Source: Plicaturopsis crispa FD-325 SS-3 (taxonomy: Eukaryota > Basidiomycota > Agaricomycetes > Amylocorticiales > Amylocorticiaceae). Taken from it: 64,000 bases of DNA. The DNA lies in NCBI GenBank assembly GCA_000827205.1, contig KN832567.1, positions 393,189 to 457,188 on the forward strand, written 5' to 3'. Positions within the stretch are counted from its first letter, which is position 1; every line of letters begins with the position of its first letter. The notes beneath the pieces were generated by a model that saw only the letters and a program-made list of their open reading frames with translations, was not told the origin of the DNA and did not search any database. Both the position numbers and the translations under genes were made by a program. This document shows, piece by piece, positions 1-14,400 of the stretch.

Positions 1-3
1 TGG

Positions 4-112
4 TTGAGCTCATCGCGAGAATCCATTTTGAAGCGCCATTGCAAAAGCGTCGCGGAGTCGAAATTTCAGCAGCCACAAGCGCGCTCAAGCGCTGAAGCGC
101 GACACGGTAAGT
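4..112 (+). repeat. Dispersed direct repeat, copy A
   Basis: This segment matches positions 3593-3681 with a handful of substitutions. Copy A carries about 19 extra bases (a repeat of the AAGCGC type) near its right end, before the shared GACACGGTA. Both copies lie on the plus strand upstream of a plus-strand gene: copy A ends about 295 bp before the methyltransferase start, copy B about 100 bp before the BTB start. It is open in one frame but resembles no known protein, so I read it as duplicated promoter or 5' leader DNA. The rest of 113-406 shows no gene. Confidence 0.7.
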
Positions 113-406
113 TAGGTGTCAATGGCTTGAGCGCGTCGGAGTTGGTCTACATTTGCGGTGTGTGGTATATGAGAATGCATTCTACCTCACAGTGTGTGTC
201 ATTCCTGCTGTCTTGCTACCGTCGGAGGGAAAGTGAAGGGCCGTGACTGATCGTTCGATCGGTCGATGCCAACACTGCCATCGGACCAGCCAGTAAAACC
301 GCGATCATGTACAGTCCGTCCAGACAATTTTTAGTCTTAGAGCGCTCATTCGAGATATAAAAGCCTTTGCTCACATACGGTACAACGGCCGTGAGCGGAC
401 ACTGTC

Positions 407-1373
407 ATGTCACAGGCGAAAAGGATCTCCGATGCGCTTTACTGTCTTCCCTCGAACGAGTCCGAGAAAGAAAGGTATGGTATAGTCGATTATATCCAGG
501 AGGTCATCACAGAACGGTAGTTTGCCAGGCTGAGTCTTCAACACCAAATCGTGAAGACAGTTTTCGGTGGGCGACTCATATGTGCCCCGATTTCCTTTGG
601 CGACGGCGATACGATTTTGGACACTGGGACAGGTGCAGGTAAATCGACGGCCAAATAGTGTGCCGCATCTGCCAGAGGCCAAAGTTGACATCCAATCGCT
701 AGCATCTTGGATCCTTGACGTAGCGGCAACGGTTCCCCCTTCAGTGTCGCTGCAAGGCATCGACATCAGCGGGGCGATGTTCCCCGCTTCCGTTCCTTCG
801 AACCTCCAGCTCGCCGAGCACTCCATCCTCGCCCTCCCAGAAGACTGGAGCGACAAGTTCACGCTCGTCCACCAGCGGTTTCTCATGGCCGCATTCTCCT
901 ACCCGCAGTGGCAACGCGCACTCAGCGAGATATACCGTGTCACTAAACCAGGAGGCTGGGTGCAGATATGTGAGCCTAAGGAGCAAGTGGGTGGGCGCGT
1001 GAACATGGGCCCAGTCGAAGCCCGCTTCGCCGCGATGTTTCGGGGTTTCTTGCGCTCGAGGGGCCTCGTATTGGACCTGGACGTCCATTTGCCGCGGCTT
1101 CTGGAGGAGGCTGGCTTCGTCGACACCCGGGAAGAGCATGCACCAGTGCCTGTGGGAAAATGGGCCGGTCAGCTCGGGATCGACAGCCGCGACGACCTCA
1201 TAGCCATATTCCAAACTATGAAAGGGGTTATTTTGCAGGAGGGCGGATTGGAACATGTCAAGTCAGAGGCGGAGTACGAAGAGTGTGTCCAAGCATTGGG
1301 AAAGGAGTGGGACGAGATCCCCGGGCATGAGTTCAAGGTCTACATGCTCGTTGCCCAGAAGCCCCGCACCTGA
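407..1373 (+). CDS. SAM-dependent methyltransferase, interrupted by an in-frame TAG
   Basis: Class I S-adenosylmethionine methyltransferase of the kind common in fungal secondary metabolism (LaeA-like/UbiE fold). Exon 1 is 407-638, intron 639-702, exon 2 703-1373. Motif I reads ILDTGTGA across the splice, followed by an acidic strand end (LQGIDIS) and the post-motif GGWVQICEP. The ATG at 407 opens a well-conserved-looking leader (YCLPSNESEKER), but codon 38 (518-520) is TAG, after which the same frame continues into convincing coding sequence (FARLSLQHQIVKTVFGGRL). A GT-AG intron ending at this TAG would break the frame, so a CAG-to-TAG nonsense change (or a sequencing error) fits best. No nearby ATG restores the N-terminus. 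Methyl acceptor unknown. The gene converges on ORC5, with 62 bp between stop codons. Confidence 0.75.
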
Positions 1374-1435
1374 ATTTTCACATGTAATGAGACGACATGC
1401 TCGCAATTGTAGTACCATAGAAAAGGCTTAACCGA

Positions 1436-3236
1436 TCACGCTGGGTCCCACAGGAGATCGTTGAGCGGCACCTCCACCTCTCTTGCAAGTGCTAACGCGA
1501 CGTCGTAGGAGACGCCGCATTTGAACATCGGCGGGCCGTCGAGTCTATCGGGGGGACTCGTGCGATGGAGCAGACGCATCGAAGTAAGTTCCATTATCTG
1601 CAGGAGCGTGTCAGAGCAGAAGGAGGCATTATAAAGTTTGCACCTACGGCGCCGTAGACCTGTACGCGATTAATTTCCATTTCACTATATTCGCCCGGGA
1701 TCATGAATTCGGGGGCGGGAGGCCGAGTGTCCACATCATTTTCTTCAAGCAAGACGCCCAAGATGGCCAGGAGCCTGTCGATTGGGAACGGGGATGGCCC
1801 CAATAGCCGTTGAGAGATCTTTTTCGCCCATATCAGTACGATGCGTCGCGTCCAGGCATGGCACTGACCTTGGCCACAGCATTGCTTTTGCTTGCTTTCC
1901 TGGTCGCGCCGCCCTTTTTGCGCCGCCGTTTCCGTTCATCGGGCCCGCGCCCAAACATGCGCAAGTCCGTTTTCGAAGGGTTCGTCGATGCCAGAAAAGC
2001 GGACACTAAGATAAACTTAGACATGCGTGGCAGTACGTCCAGCCCACTATCGTCTTTTTTATCACCTTTGGCGTTCCGGGCGGCCGGGGCGGGGGCAAGC
2101 CGCGCAGACAACAGATTGGGCTTAGGCGCATTATCGCGGGCCCAATCTGTAGCATTCGTCAAGCGCGGGTGCAGAGCTTCGAGAGCGGCTGTTAGCGAGG
2201 GTGTGAACAGCCGGATAAGGCGCATGCGCGCGTCCTCGCCGGGTGGAGCCAGTTCTAGCTCGTCATTGTCTTCGGCGTTTCGTTCGTGTTCGTCGAGAAC
2301 AGGTTGCACAAAGCCGGGCCAGCGTGCAGCGGCGATGTATGCAAGCTCATTGGGATCCTGCGTGAAGGGAGCACAGGTACTGTAGACAACAGAGACAAAC
2401 TGCTCGTGTAACGATGCCAGGGACGGGTGGTACACCAGGCTCTGCGATGAAGAAGATGTCGTATAGAAGGACGACACGAGTCGCTGGAGGATCGCTGTTT
2501 CGCACGAATTAGCAGGCGTCTGCAAGTACATAGGCGCACGTGCCTTGCTTGTCCGGGGGCGGAATATCGATGTAGAAGGGGTCTGGCGAGGCGCCGAGTG
2601 AGGGCTTGATGTCCTCCCACCGTACGTCGGATACAAAGACTGTCGTGATTTCCGTTCGTGTCTACGCTTGTTAGACCTATAGACAGTCACTGGGCAAAAG
2701 CGGCTCACTAATTCGGATAGACGCGTCAAAGGCACGATTAACTCCGGCAAAGTGTCCTTCAATCTTTCGGCGCGCTCAATAACGATGACCATGCGCGTGG
2801 CGTTAGCATGTTCCGTCTCCTTCGCCTTCCCCTTCCCTGTCTCTACCGAGGACACTGCGACCAGTCCCTGCAGAAACGCGTTCACATTATCGTTCCAGCG
2901 CTTCCCATTACCCCAATTTTCGCAGCCCTCTTCCCATTTGACACGCCAGTCCGCTAGCGCATTGAGTACGGCATCGAAGAGTAAGCGCGGTGTAAACGAT
3001 GCGACGGCATTTACATGTGCATAACGCGTCCCGTTGTAAGATTTGATATCCTCGAGAACGGATTTCACAACAGAAGACGTTAGGCGCGGCGTGGCGGCGT
3101 CGTGGATATATATGAAGGGGGCAGGATAAGATATCAGAAACGAGCTGAGCTGGAATGCTAGGTGATTGTATCCGGGGTGTCGTGATGAAATTTTGTCGAG
3201 TACATGGTTTTCTGTTTCTGCCTCGGAGACCATCAT
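1436..3236 (-). CDS. ORC5: Origin recognition complex subunit 5
   Basis: Subunit of the six-protein ORC that marks replication origins and loads MCM helicase in the nucleus. Predicted 534 residues from five exons: 2709-3236, 2544-2661, 1869-2494, 1648-1818, 1436-1597. The N-terminal half is the AAA+-like fold (PFIYIHD, then VIVIERAERL as the Walker B region). The C-terminus carries the ORC5 signatures LAYIAAARWPGF, LPRMSKFILVSAFLASTNP, DLRMFGRG and the tail PMFKCGVSYDVAL. The intron at 2495-2543 uses a GC donor, the only choice found that joins DKQ to AILQRL in frame. The start is the first ATG of a MetMet pair; upstream codons in this frame give no better start. It diverges from the BTB gene across about 545 bp. 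Confidence 0.9.
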
Positions 3237-3781
3237 ACAGAGTTTGTTGACAGAACAGTGGCCCAATGAAGACTCTAAGATCGCGCACTTCGATGTGCAT
3301 CAAGAGTATGCATGATTCAGTTCATGGAGAGGATACATTTTTGTAATTACTCACGGCGATGTCGTTCCAGTTGAATCTGAGGTCCTTTCCCTGTCCTTTC
3401 CTGCGTTCTACAGTCCTTCTCTGCGATTCAAAGCCCTCGCGATGCTGCGTTCGCCTCGGTAAGAAATAGTCGCACTAGATCCCGGTCTGTAGCTTCTCTC
3501 GTACAGGTGTCAATGCACAGATTGATAGAAGAAAACAAGTTTGCAGCGGTTTGCCCGACGCTGGACTGAGAGTCGGACGCGTTGAGCTTGCGTTGAGCTC
3601 ATCGCGAGAATCCATTTTTAAGCGCCGTTTCAAAAACGTCGCGGAGTCGAAATTTCAGCAGCCACAAGCGCGACACGGTAGCGGTAGATACATCCTGTCT
3701 TTCACTTTCATACCTCTTGGATCGTGTGTTCTCTATTCTCTATCAGTAAAGTAACAGGAACTAATCACACTTCGTTGAAAG
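3237..3781. promoter_or_regulatory. Divergent intergenic region between ORC5 and the BTB gene
   Basis: About 545 bp with no convincing coding sequence, between the start codons of two diverging genes, so both promoters must lie here. It contains dispersed repeat copy B (3593-3681). I could not identify a clear TATA box. Confidence 0.5.
3593..3681 (+). repeat. Dispersed direct repeat, copy B
   Basis: Counterpart of positions 4-112, same orientation, with a few substitutions and a short deletion relative to copy A. It ends about 100 bp before the start codon of the BTB gene, a position typical of a core promoter or 5' leader. Confidence 0.7.
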
Positions 3782-5291
3782 ATGGAGACGGACGAGCTAG
3801 CACCCCCTCCTGCCGCTACACCACTCGGCTCACCCAAGAAATCCAAGGCGGAAATGGGCACGCCGTCGTTACGCGTACAGACTCCTTCAGCGCAGGGCGA
3901 GCCATCCGATGACCTACAAGGAAACGCTACGCCTGGACCGAGCGCGTCGCCCAGGCCATTCCCTCTTCCTTCTCCCGAGAAACATATGCAACTGGACGAC
4001 GAGGACGCGTCGGGTCACTACAAGGACCTCCCAGAACTGGAGTCGTCTCCGGAGCCTGACATGGCTATCCTGACGGGGCTTCTGGAAAAGACTCGGCCTA
4101 CTCCGAGCCAAGAGAGTCCCGCAGCTCTCCGTTCCCCACTCCCTTCCATGAGCCCTTCACAATCGAAACACAAAAAGCCCAAACCCAAGTCGAATGTCCA
4201 AAAATCAGGTTCTACGTCGCAGTCGCAGTCGCAGTCACAGCACGCCGCCCGCTCGCCACCTTCAACGCCATCCCCTGCAAAGCCGAAATCCAAGCGCAAG
4301 GCGTCACCAATTGAGATTACGGACAGTCCTCCTGCGAAACGCGTCAAGACTAAGCGTATGCCAAAGAGACATGAAACCTACTGGCTTCTTGATGGAACCG
4401 TGGTCATCCAGATACACAACATGCAGTTCAGGCTGCACCGCTCGAGACTCGCGCGGCAGTCTGGTTTCTTCAACCGGTTGTTCGATGACGGTGAAGACGC
4501 CGTGGACGGGCACGTCGATGGATACGCCCTCTATATCGTCCGCGACGTCCTTATAAAGGACATGGAAGTCCTTCTGGATGCAATGGACAATGCCATGTGC
4601 GTAGCCTGCCTTGCGTTAACAGTCCTCTCAATGCTCAATAACTTCATGTAGAACCTATTTCGCCGATCCTCCGCAGTTTGACACTTTGGCGGCCCTGCTA
4701 CGCGCCTCTACCCTCCTAGAATTCCCAACATACCGTCGCTACGCTGCCGAACGCATTCAGTCGGTGTTCTCGCCCGACCTCGCTGCCCTGACGCGCGAGC
4801 GGCTGCCGCACACGGAGGCTATGGAGGCAGTCATATTAGGCCGAGACTACGACCTCCCCGCAGTTCTAAAGCGCGCCTTTTATGAGCTGCTGCGGACCGG
4901 CGGGTTCGGACGGGAGGACGACGACCGCGATGACCCCGCCTTAGACGACGGTGACTTCAACCGCCTCGTGCGCACCAGAGAGAAATTGACGTCCGCGTGG
5001 GTATTGGCCGCTGCGTCTGCGCCATCCACTTTTGTCTGTCCCATGCGCCAGCCCTGTCTTACTGCGGCGCAGAAGATGGCGACCTGGCCAGCGCTGGTGC
5101 ACACGTCTGGTATTTTCGAAGAGCATTTATATGACCCATTGTGTGGCTATCAGATGCTCATGGAGGATTGCGACTGGAAGGGTGTGGGGTATTGTGAGGA
5201 CTGTATCGCGCAGCGACGTGAAGGCTGGGAGGGTGCACGGAAGAAAATATGGGAGAATCTGGACGTGTGGCTGGATTTGAAGAGGGACTGA
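3782..5291 (+). CDS. BTB/POZ domain protein
   Basis: Predicted 484 residues, exons 3782-4596 and 4652-5291. Residues 1-195 are disordered, rich in Pro and Ser with Ser-Gln runs, and end in basic clusters (PKSKRK, PPAKRVKTKRMPKR) that look like nuclear localisation signals. A BTB fold follows at about 200-300: HETYWLLDGTVVIQI, then the helix FRLHRSRLARQSGFFNRLFDD. The C-terminal part has several Cys pairs (late CEDC and similar) but no standard zinc finger that I can name. Agaricomycetes have many such BTB proteins; most are uncharacterised, and some act as Cullin-3 adaptors or transcription regulators. The function here is inferred from the fold only. Confidence 0.85.
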
Positions 5292-5417
5292 GACTGTGCA
5301 TGGCGGTCCTCCGAAGAGTGATTGCAAGGCTCTCCGTTACAGTACGTTAATCATATTATGAATGGCTTATATTTGTGCAACCGCCGGTAGGAAACATGAA
5401 GGTGACATCCGGATAAA

Positions 5418-7375
<1,958 letters not shown>

Positions 7376-7611
7376 TGTCCGTACCAGAGTCGATATTTAC
7401 CAAGAGGTGGAAGAATTTATGCGGAGGGCAAGCGGAGGGAGTCGGTTTCCAATCCTTTTCCTCGCGCCGAAAGCGGCCGCTCGATGTTGACGTAAGCCGC
7501 AAGTTCAGGGGCTTTCCGTAATTGTGTGTTCGGACAAGGTTCGGACTGTTGCACGTCGGCGCGAACTTGGAAGGCATGCCCGAGTTTTCTTTCACAAAGC
7601 ATGTATACATC

Positions 7612-8585
7612 TCACAGGAGGACTGTACAAATGATTACAGTATGCGTACAACAGAAACCAGGTGCAAAGACACGAATCCCAGCGGCTCGTCTCTGCTCGT
7701 TCAGCAAATGCAGCACGATATCGCGGCGCGACGGTCCTGAACCTTCGCGTTCGGAAGCTCGCTGCTTAAGACCGTCTCCTGTTGATATTGAGTGTACGCC
7801 CTATACGCGTAAGACAGGGAGTTAGACCACTCGTTACAAAGTGAGTCAACGTGCTTACGAAGTTTGTGTAGCCTTGGTCTCGTAGCTTTTCAAAGAACTT
7901 GAAGGATAAGGCCATTGATTGTAGCTGCGAGGGTAGGATTGTTTCCGTGGCTGATCATAGAAACCTGAGTCAGAAGAAAAACACGAAAATAAGGACAGTA
8001 CGCACATCTTCTTCCACTGGCATGCAGTCTTTCTCATCCGATGACAGCAGTGCGAAAGGATACGGATCCAGGCGGGGATTGTTTGACACAGGGAAAGCGT
8101 TGACATCCTCAGCAGAAGAACCCCTACAAAAGAGTGCATATGAGAGGCGTTCTCGGGTATTTATCAGTACACTATTTTAGTTACACGGAGTGCGTTGACG
8201 CCGTTTCGTAGCTGTCCTCTGACGCATCATCTGGAGTCGCGGCATCCTTCGATGTCGGGATAACCGATGTAATTGTCGTGAGATCCTCTGAAGATAAGAA
8301 TCTACGCGTCCCCAGAGGTCAGCAGTGTCGCCGATTTGTCGCGTACTGTTTTACATGCTTACAAGGATTGTGGATCCATGATCTCATAATCTTCATCGGA
8401 GGACGCATCGGAGGACTACACAAATGTCGGTCAGTTTTTCCGTGCAGTCACAAGAACAATGAAACTTGGCGCACAAAATCATCACTTGCAGACCTCAAAG
8501 GTATCACGTACGGGTAGTACGAGATTTTGGACGCTGGAGATTCGGATGGCGTTCCAGGTGTCGCAGATGGGCTCGGAGTCGCCAT
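7612..8585 (-). CDS. Hypothetical acidic Ser/Asp-rich protein
   Basis: Not recognised. Six small exons splice in one consistent frame to about 217 residues: 8475-8585, 8363-8415, 8185-8301, 8006-8123, 7859-7924, 7612-7800. The first half is disordered and very acidic with Ser (MATPSPSATPGTPSESP, SSDASSDEDYEIMD, EDSYETAS). The second half has a short amphipathic segment (LSFKFFEKLRDQGYTNF) and an Arg/Glu-rich tail (LHLLNEQRRAAG). The start is the first ATG after a stop in frame. It lies between LPD1 and a kinase gene, all on the minus strand, with 236 bp to the LPD1 start. Alternative: a nuclear or scaffold protein. No function is assigned. Confidence 0.55.
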
Positions 8586-9373
8586 CGCAGCAAGTGGGAG
8601 GGCGGTCGAACGTCAACACGGAGTCGACAAGGAGCAAGAGGATCGGAAGGCATTTATGCCGATGTAAACAAAGGGCCAACTGGGACAAGAGCGACAAAGG
8701 ACCGTGCCCACGCAGCAGTGAGCCGGTGATGTTATGAGGGATTTCGTAAGTCGTGGGGGATCGATAACTGCTGAGGCGTGTGGAAGGCGTGTCCTGCAAG
8801 CACATAATCGCGGACCCCGTAAGGACGGAGACGGAGACATTGTAAGACTGATTTATCATGGCGCGTGGACGAACGCACCGGGTGTGCGTGTCAAGATGTG
8901 GGGCAAAACATGTTCAAAGATACCCGAGCGTGCATCCATCCTTAGGGCTTACAATGAGCGATAAAAGCCTGGTAGAACACGCGTGAGATAGAAACGCGAG
9001 ACATATGCATCAGGGACTCACTACAAGAGCCATACCATCTGGATTTTATCGTCCAGCCATAGAGCCGCAGCTGAAGAGAACGAGCAAAGACTTTGAACTT
9101 GGTAGAATGCATCAGTAAGGCGGCATCGAAAGACAGGAAAAGCAGACGAGAATGAACAGTGATTGCCATGAAGATGACAGAGTATCTATAAAGCCGTAGC
9201 GAGCGCAATGAGAGGATATCCTGGTAATGAGGTATATGTGGAAGTCCTTCGGGTACATACAAAGCAATAGCTTCTATCTGGAGTCCGTAAGGTGACCGTC
9301 GAAATGAGTGTCCCAGACGTGATCGTCGGATAAGTAGTGTACAACAAAGAAGGAGGAATGCAGCAACTCGAAA
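8586..9373. other. Intergenic stretch without a supported gene
   Basis: About 790 bp between the acidic hypothetical gene and the end of the kinase gene. Minus-strand frames near 8640-8860 are open but do not splice into either neighbour. It may hold untranslated leader of the 7.6-8.6 kb gene or an alternative 3' end of the kinase. No repeat or RNA gene seen. Confidence 0.4.
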
Positions 9374-11125
9374 TCAAGGTGACGTTGGGAAGTCTGCCCA
9401 CACAAAAAACTATCAGGGAGGCCCGAAGCAAAGCGAACGGGATACGCACCATGATCATGCCACGAGTCAGACCGTATCGACTTGAAGCTCTTCCTCCCTT
9501 TGGGGTCTGCAGAGAGATCTGCCACCAAAGTCTTTGTCTGATCGTCGGGACTTAGCGGGGAAGACGGACGAGAACGTGGCCTCAGTAGTGTCGTCAATTT
9601 TCCCGTAACACGTTTGGACCAGTTCCAGTAGTTGACCCGTGTCGTGGATAGTGCACGCGAGGCATCGGAGTCGGTAACAACGACCGCTGCATTTCTACTT
9701 GGGTTGGTATCACGCAGCCACCTGTCGCGGTCGGGAATATCAGACAATAGCCATGAGCTCCTCTGCAAAAAGTCAGTGCATATTTGGGGCCGAAAACATG
9801 GCAAGTACCTTGATCTCATCTAAGGTAATTCGTTTCTTGACATCCTTCTGCAGCATCCGTTCTAGCATTTTCAGAGCAACGGCGCCGTCGCTAGATTTCC
9901 CCCGCGCTCGTCTGCCACCAGTTGTGATGCGGTCGGCTCCCATAGTCTCCGGTACATCCCAGTCTTTATTGCAAATGGCACCGTATAGCACGTACTCGCC
10001 GTCACTAGTCGAGAACGGTGTATGGCCGAAGAGTAAGCAATAGATCGTGACCCCGAGCGCCCACACGTCTATGGCCTTGGTGATGTTCGGTCTCGGGGGG
10101 ATCTGGGGATCTGGCGGAGAGGTAGACGTAGGAGTTGGCGGGGCAGGGGAGGGCGAACGGGATCCTACCACGCTCTTTAGCAAAGACAGCATAGGGTTGC
10201 TACCACAGGCGTCTGGGGGAGAGAGCTCGCAGTCGTCGGCGTTGTATTCCGAAACGACTTCCGGCGCGAGGAAGGGGGGCGTGCCAGATCTTTTGAGAAG
10301 GTCCGAGTCGTCGAGAAGAATGGGGTCATTTGGGTCGTCTAGTTCCGCCTGCCCTCGGCCAACTGCAGCCAGCCTTTGCGCGTACGAGAAATGAGAGACA
10401 CCAAAGTCCGTGATCTTGACTGCTCGACGGTCATGGGTCCACAGAAGGTTTGCTGGCTTTATATCTCGGTGGATAATGCCCTGGTAATGAACTAAGTGCG
10501 CAAGAGACATAACCCTGTCAGCACGACTTAATTGACACGTTGATTTAGACATGTATCTTACGATATTCCAAGCCTAGCGTGACGTCCCGACATATGCGCC
10601 TCGTCTGGTCAACCAATAGTAATGGTTCCTCGTTCGAGTTCCTCCACTTGAGCTCCCCACCACCCAAGTATTCCATCACTGTCGTAGGTGAAGGTTAGGC
10701 GTAGCGTCACGAAACAACAGAACCGTTGAAATGCTCACCCATGTAGATTTTCTCGTTGAGAGCATCGTCAATGACGTCCAGAAGCTCCACCACATGGGCG
10801 TGTCGGCATTTTCTCATTATTGCGATCTCCTTTCGTATTTTTTGCTCTGTACTTCCCAGTTTGTCTGTGAGCCGGGTGTGGGGCGTGTTCGGAAACTGGT
10901 GGCTGCGTCGCAAGAGCTTCATCTTCTCCGCGCGAACATTCTTCCGCTTGACCGCCTTTATGGCCTTTACAACGGGTGTTCAATGAAGTGAGCGGGGGCG
11001 CGAAAGCGAGACGACAGAGAGAAACTGACGACTTCTCGGCCGTCATTATCCATGTCCCACCCTTGATAAACCGCGCCATGCTGGCCTTTGCCGATTTGTG
11101 GTCCACGAGCGTAGTTGTTGAGCAT
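9374..11125 (-). CDS. Ser/Thr protein kinase, CaMKK/Ssp1/Sak1-like
   Basis: Likely upstream kinase of SNF1/AMPK-type kinases (as fission yeast Ssp1 or budding yeast Sak1/Tos3/Elm1). Predicted 484 residues from exons 11030-11125, 10739-10964, 10562-10678, 9809-10491, 9450-9762, 9374-9393. Glycine loop IGKGQHGAV (about 11-19), VAIK lysine (35), a basic RP-type insert (FPNTPHTRL) typical of CaMKK enzymes before the alphaC helix, HRDIKPAN (154-161), DFG (175-177), activation segment SGTPPFLAPEV, and a Pro/Ser-rich insertion before WALGVTIYCLLFG. The C-terminal tail is basic and Ser-rich. The ATG at 11125 starts almost at the kinase domain, so an upstream exon may be missing. The last 20-nt exon is also tentative. 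Confidence 0.85.
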
Positions 11126-11486
11126 GCTATCGTCGACTTGAATCCCAGTGGCAGTATGAAGGCAGGCCGCTACCGTCGTATGAGCACAAAGGGCAGCAGA
11201 CGAGATCAAGGTAATATTTACAGAGTTGGGCGAGCGGTAGGACGTATTTTGGCGCTCCACGGTCAAGTGCGGACTTTTCCTCCTGACCCGGTCACCTGGC
11301 GCCCCGCCCTTTCACACGCCTGCTTTCGATCTCAGATTGCTTTTAGCTGTCCAACAAAAGTGCCCTCGAAAAACGCATATGTTCCATTGGTATTAGGTGC
11401 TGCGATGCTCTGATGATGTTCCGGTAAACAGGATGCAAAGAAAAATAAAGGAATGTCGGTATGCATAGAGATGTCCATGAATCTCT

Positions 11487-14400
11487 TCATTCTTGCGCCG
11501 CAGCTGCGATCTCCTCCCACTCACCCATCTCCCGTTCCTTTTCTTTCTGGTACTGATATCCAACGAAATTCATGACACTGCAAGGAAACGATCAGCATCC
11601 TGCTCGGCACGAGCAGACAGAATGAGCATACTATATGGTTCCATCCGCGCATCCAACAACGACCTCTTCGTGGCTCAGCTGCATCGACATTGGGTTTTTC
11701 TCGGGGGTCGCCAATCCTTGGAATTTGTTCGGCAGTTGGCCCAGGATACCCTTGACGCCGTCTTTTGAGACGATGTCGGCACCAGCGACCGCGGCCCATG
11801 CGCCTGTCAGCGGCGTAACATTGGTGTCAATGTCCACGGACGGTGACGGCGTCCTCAGGCGAGTTTTGGGTTCTTCGTCATCCACATCCTCCGCACCGTT
11901 TGCCGGCTGATCCTTGTCCTGATGCGTGGACACGAACACCTGAGAGGCACACCGTTAGCATCAATTTCGAACGATGATCGAGCCTACGAACCCTGCGGTC
12001 GGCGCCTGCTCTGGTGCTGAACCGTGTAGCCGTCACAACACGTCGCTTCCTAGGATCCACAGCGCCCACGGCGACATCGGGAGTCTCCACCAGCGCCACC
12101 ACCTTCGGCGGTGCCGTAAGTATCGCAGCGCGCCCGAAGCGCACAGGAAACGAGACAGGGGTGCCCGTGCGGGGAGAAGGACTGATCGGCGTGGTGGGCG
12201 TTCGAGGGCTGTTTAGGCTCATCCGGCTCTTGGGCGCCGACCCCGACACCGAGGCTACGAGCGTGGAGCGGCGCTGGGGGGTAGACGCAGATGAAGTGGA
12301 CCGCGTGAAGCTAGATATGGTACGGGTGCGTGGTGCAGCAGCACCTGACACCGGGCTCAGCGGTGTGCCGGGCTCGAGAGAGTTCTGGCTGACGACTGGC
12401 TTCTCGTCACCCTCTGTCCACTGAAGATGGATGATGACAGATTTGGTGGCGCACTGCAATGCGAGAACAATGTCAGCAAGACTCTCTCAGCCTTCGCCGA
12501 GGAAAACTTACCGTCATCTGAGTCCCTTTGGCAGCAAACCACCTGGATACGTACAATCAGCTGTCTCGGTCAGTGTCAAATTGATTTTGCGTGAACGCAC
12601 TGCAACATGTTGTTTGGCGCACTCCCGACATTGAACAACTTGGAACTCAAGACAGGATCGCCACCACCGAGATCCGATAGCTTAAACTGCGACTGCATCT
12701 CTCTCCTTTCTACATTCACAAGCCATAAGCACATCAGGTTCCACGCACACACGGGACGCGACTTACTGATAGAAAACACCCTTACTATTCCGTCAATGGT
12801 TACGCCGACGACGCGCTCCCCTTCCTCGGGACTTCCAGCAATAATTTGCACACCAATGTTGATGGTCGTTTGCTGGCCAAATCTGACAATTTTGGTGCCC
12901 GCCCGCCAATCCCAGCAAACCAGTGCCTTGTCCGCACCGGCCGAGACAAGATTTTTGGAAGACAAGGCCACGGCGCGGATACCGTTGAGATGTCCCGAGA
13001 GCTGTTGAAGGGGGGTGAAGGTGACGGAAGAGAACAGGTGGACGCGTCTGGGTGAGAGCTGTGAGACTCGTTGCACAACATATTGGACACAAAGCGTAGG
13101 AAACTGACCCGACGTCGTGGAAGCCGACGACGAACACTTCTGGGAACAATCCATTCTTGGTAAGTTCGCCCTTTCAAAAAGTAGGATACGCAGATCACCT
13201 TCTTCTGCTAAGAAATCCACGCATGAAACCGGTTTCTTGACTTGGAGACACTTCTTCATTTCTCCGGTGTCAATATCCCAGAATCTAATGGTCTCATCGT
13301 ATGAACCACTGATCAAACGTTTACCTGAATGAGAAATGAGCCCACCAGCCTGCCAGAAATGAAGAGCGTGCACATACCTCTCAGTAAAAGCGTGGTACAG
13401 AAATTGGTGTGCCCGTTGAGGAACCGGACACTCTGGGGAATGCCATTACGGAAATTCGACTCGCGATGGTGCAGGGACCGATAAAGCGGCTCCCTGTGTG
13501 ACTCTCGTATTCAAAGTATGCATACAGAAATGAAGGGGACGTACCATCCAGCCGGCGTCGATGGAGGTCTGACGGGCATGGGATCCGTTGCAGTTATCCT
13601 CAGACAATGGTACCGCCACAGTGCTGGATGGTGCACCATCTGTTGCCATTTCTTGGACACCTGCAGGAAACTATTTAGAATATACTGGATGCAGTCGGAA
13701 TGCGTGGCGCACAGGTTCGACCGCGACAAGGTCCTTGACGCTTAGCCACTTGAGTATTCTGAAGGCGAGGTCGGGCGCGAGGCTCCCGACTATGTCAAAG
13801 GTCGACTTCGCGTATTTCTCCAGGAGAAGGATCTGCAGGCGAATGTCACCCGGCATGCATGCTTCATGGACACCCCGTTAGGCGACGATAATAATGAGAT
13901 AAACAATACGGTAATAGACGCACAGTCTAGAATGATAGCAATCCTGTGCATTTGCCATTAGTACAGTGAACGCGATACAAAACGCGTCGTTTGAAAGATG
14001 GGGTACTCACAATCTCATTCTTTCATCGCGGTCCAAGCCTCTCAGAGCCCTCCTGACCTCCGTCTCGTTGAACCCTCCATTCCCATCTCCCCTCAGCGCT
14101 CTTGCCAAGTCAGCGTCTCCGCCATCATCGCTATCGTCTCCCCTATATCCACTCCAGTACCCCTTGCGCTTCTTCCCGCCACAGATGCAAAAATCGTCGT
14201 CGTCTAATAAGCGCGCACTTCCCGAGTCCGTAGTGGCGCCACGATCACGCAAGACGCGCACCTCGGCCTGGAGGGCATGGAGCTGCGCTGCAGCCGACGC
14301 CTGCGCGCGCTCGAGCAGTCTCTTGTAGTGCAATATCTTCCGCGTGTGAAGCGCGAGGACGTCCTTGAGCGCTTTGTCCATATCCTCGTCGACATCGCCG

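Noticed and set aside
475-520. Possible 46-nt GT-AG intron that would remove the TAG in the methyltransferase
   Set aside because: Joining 474 to 521 leads to a stop a few codons later, and it would delete conserved-looking residues.
1810-2385. Plus-strand open frame of 191 codons
   Set aside because: Antisense to ORC5; composition explained by that gene.
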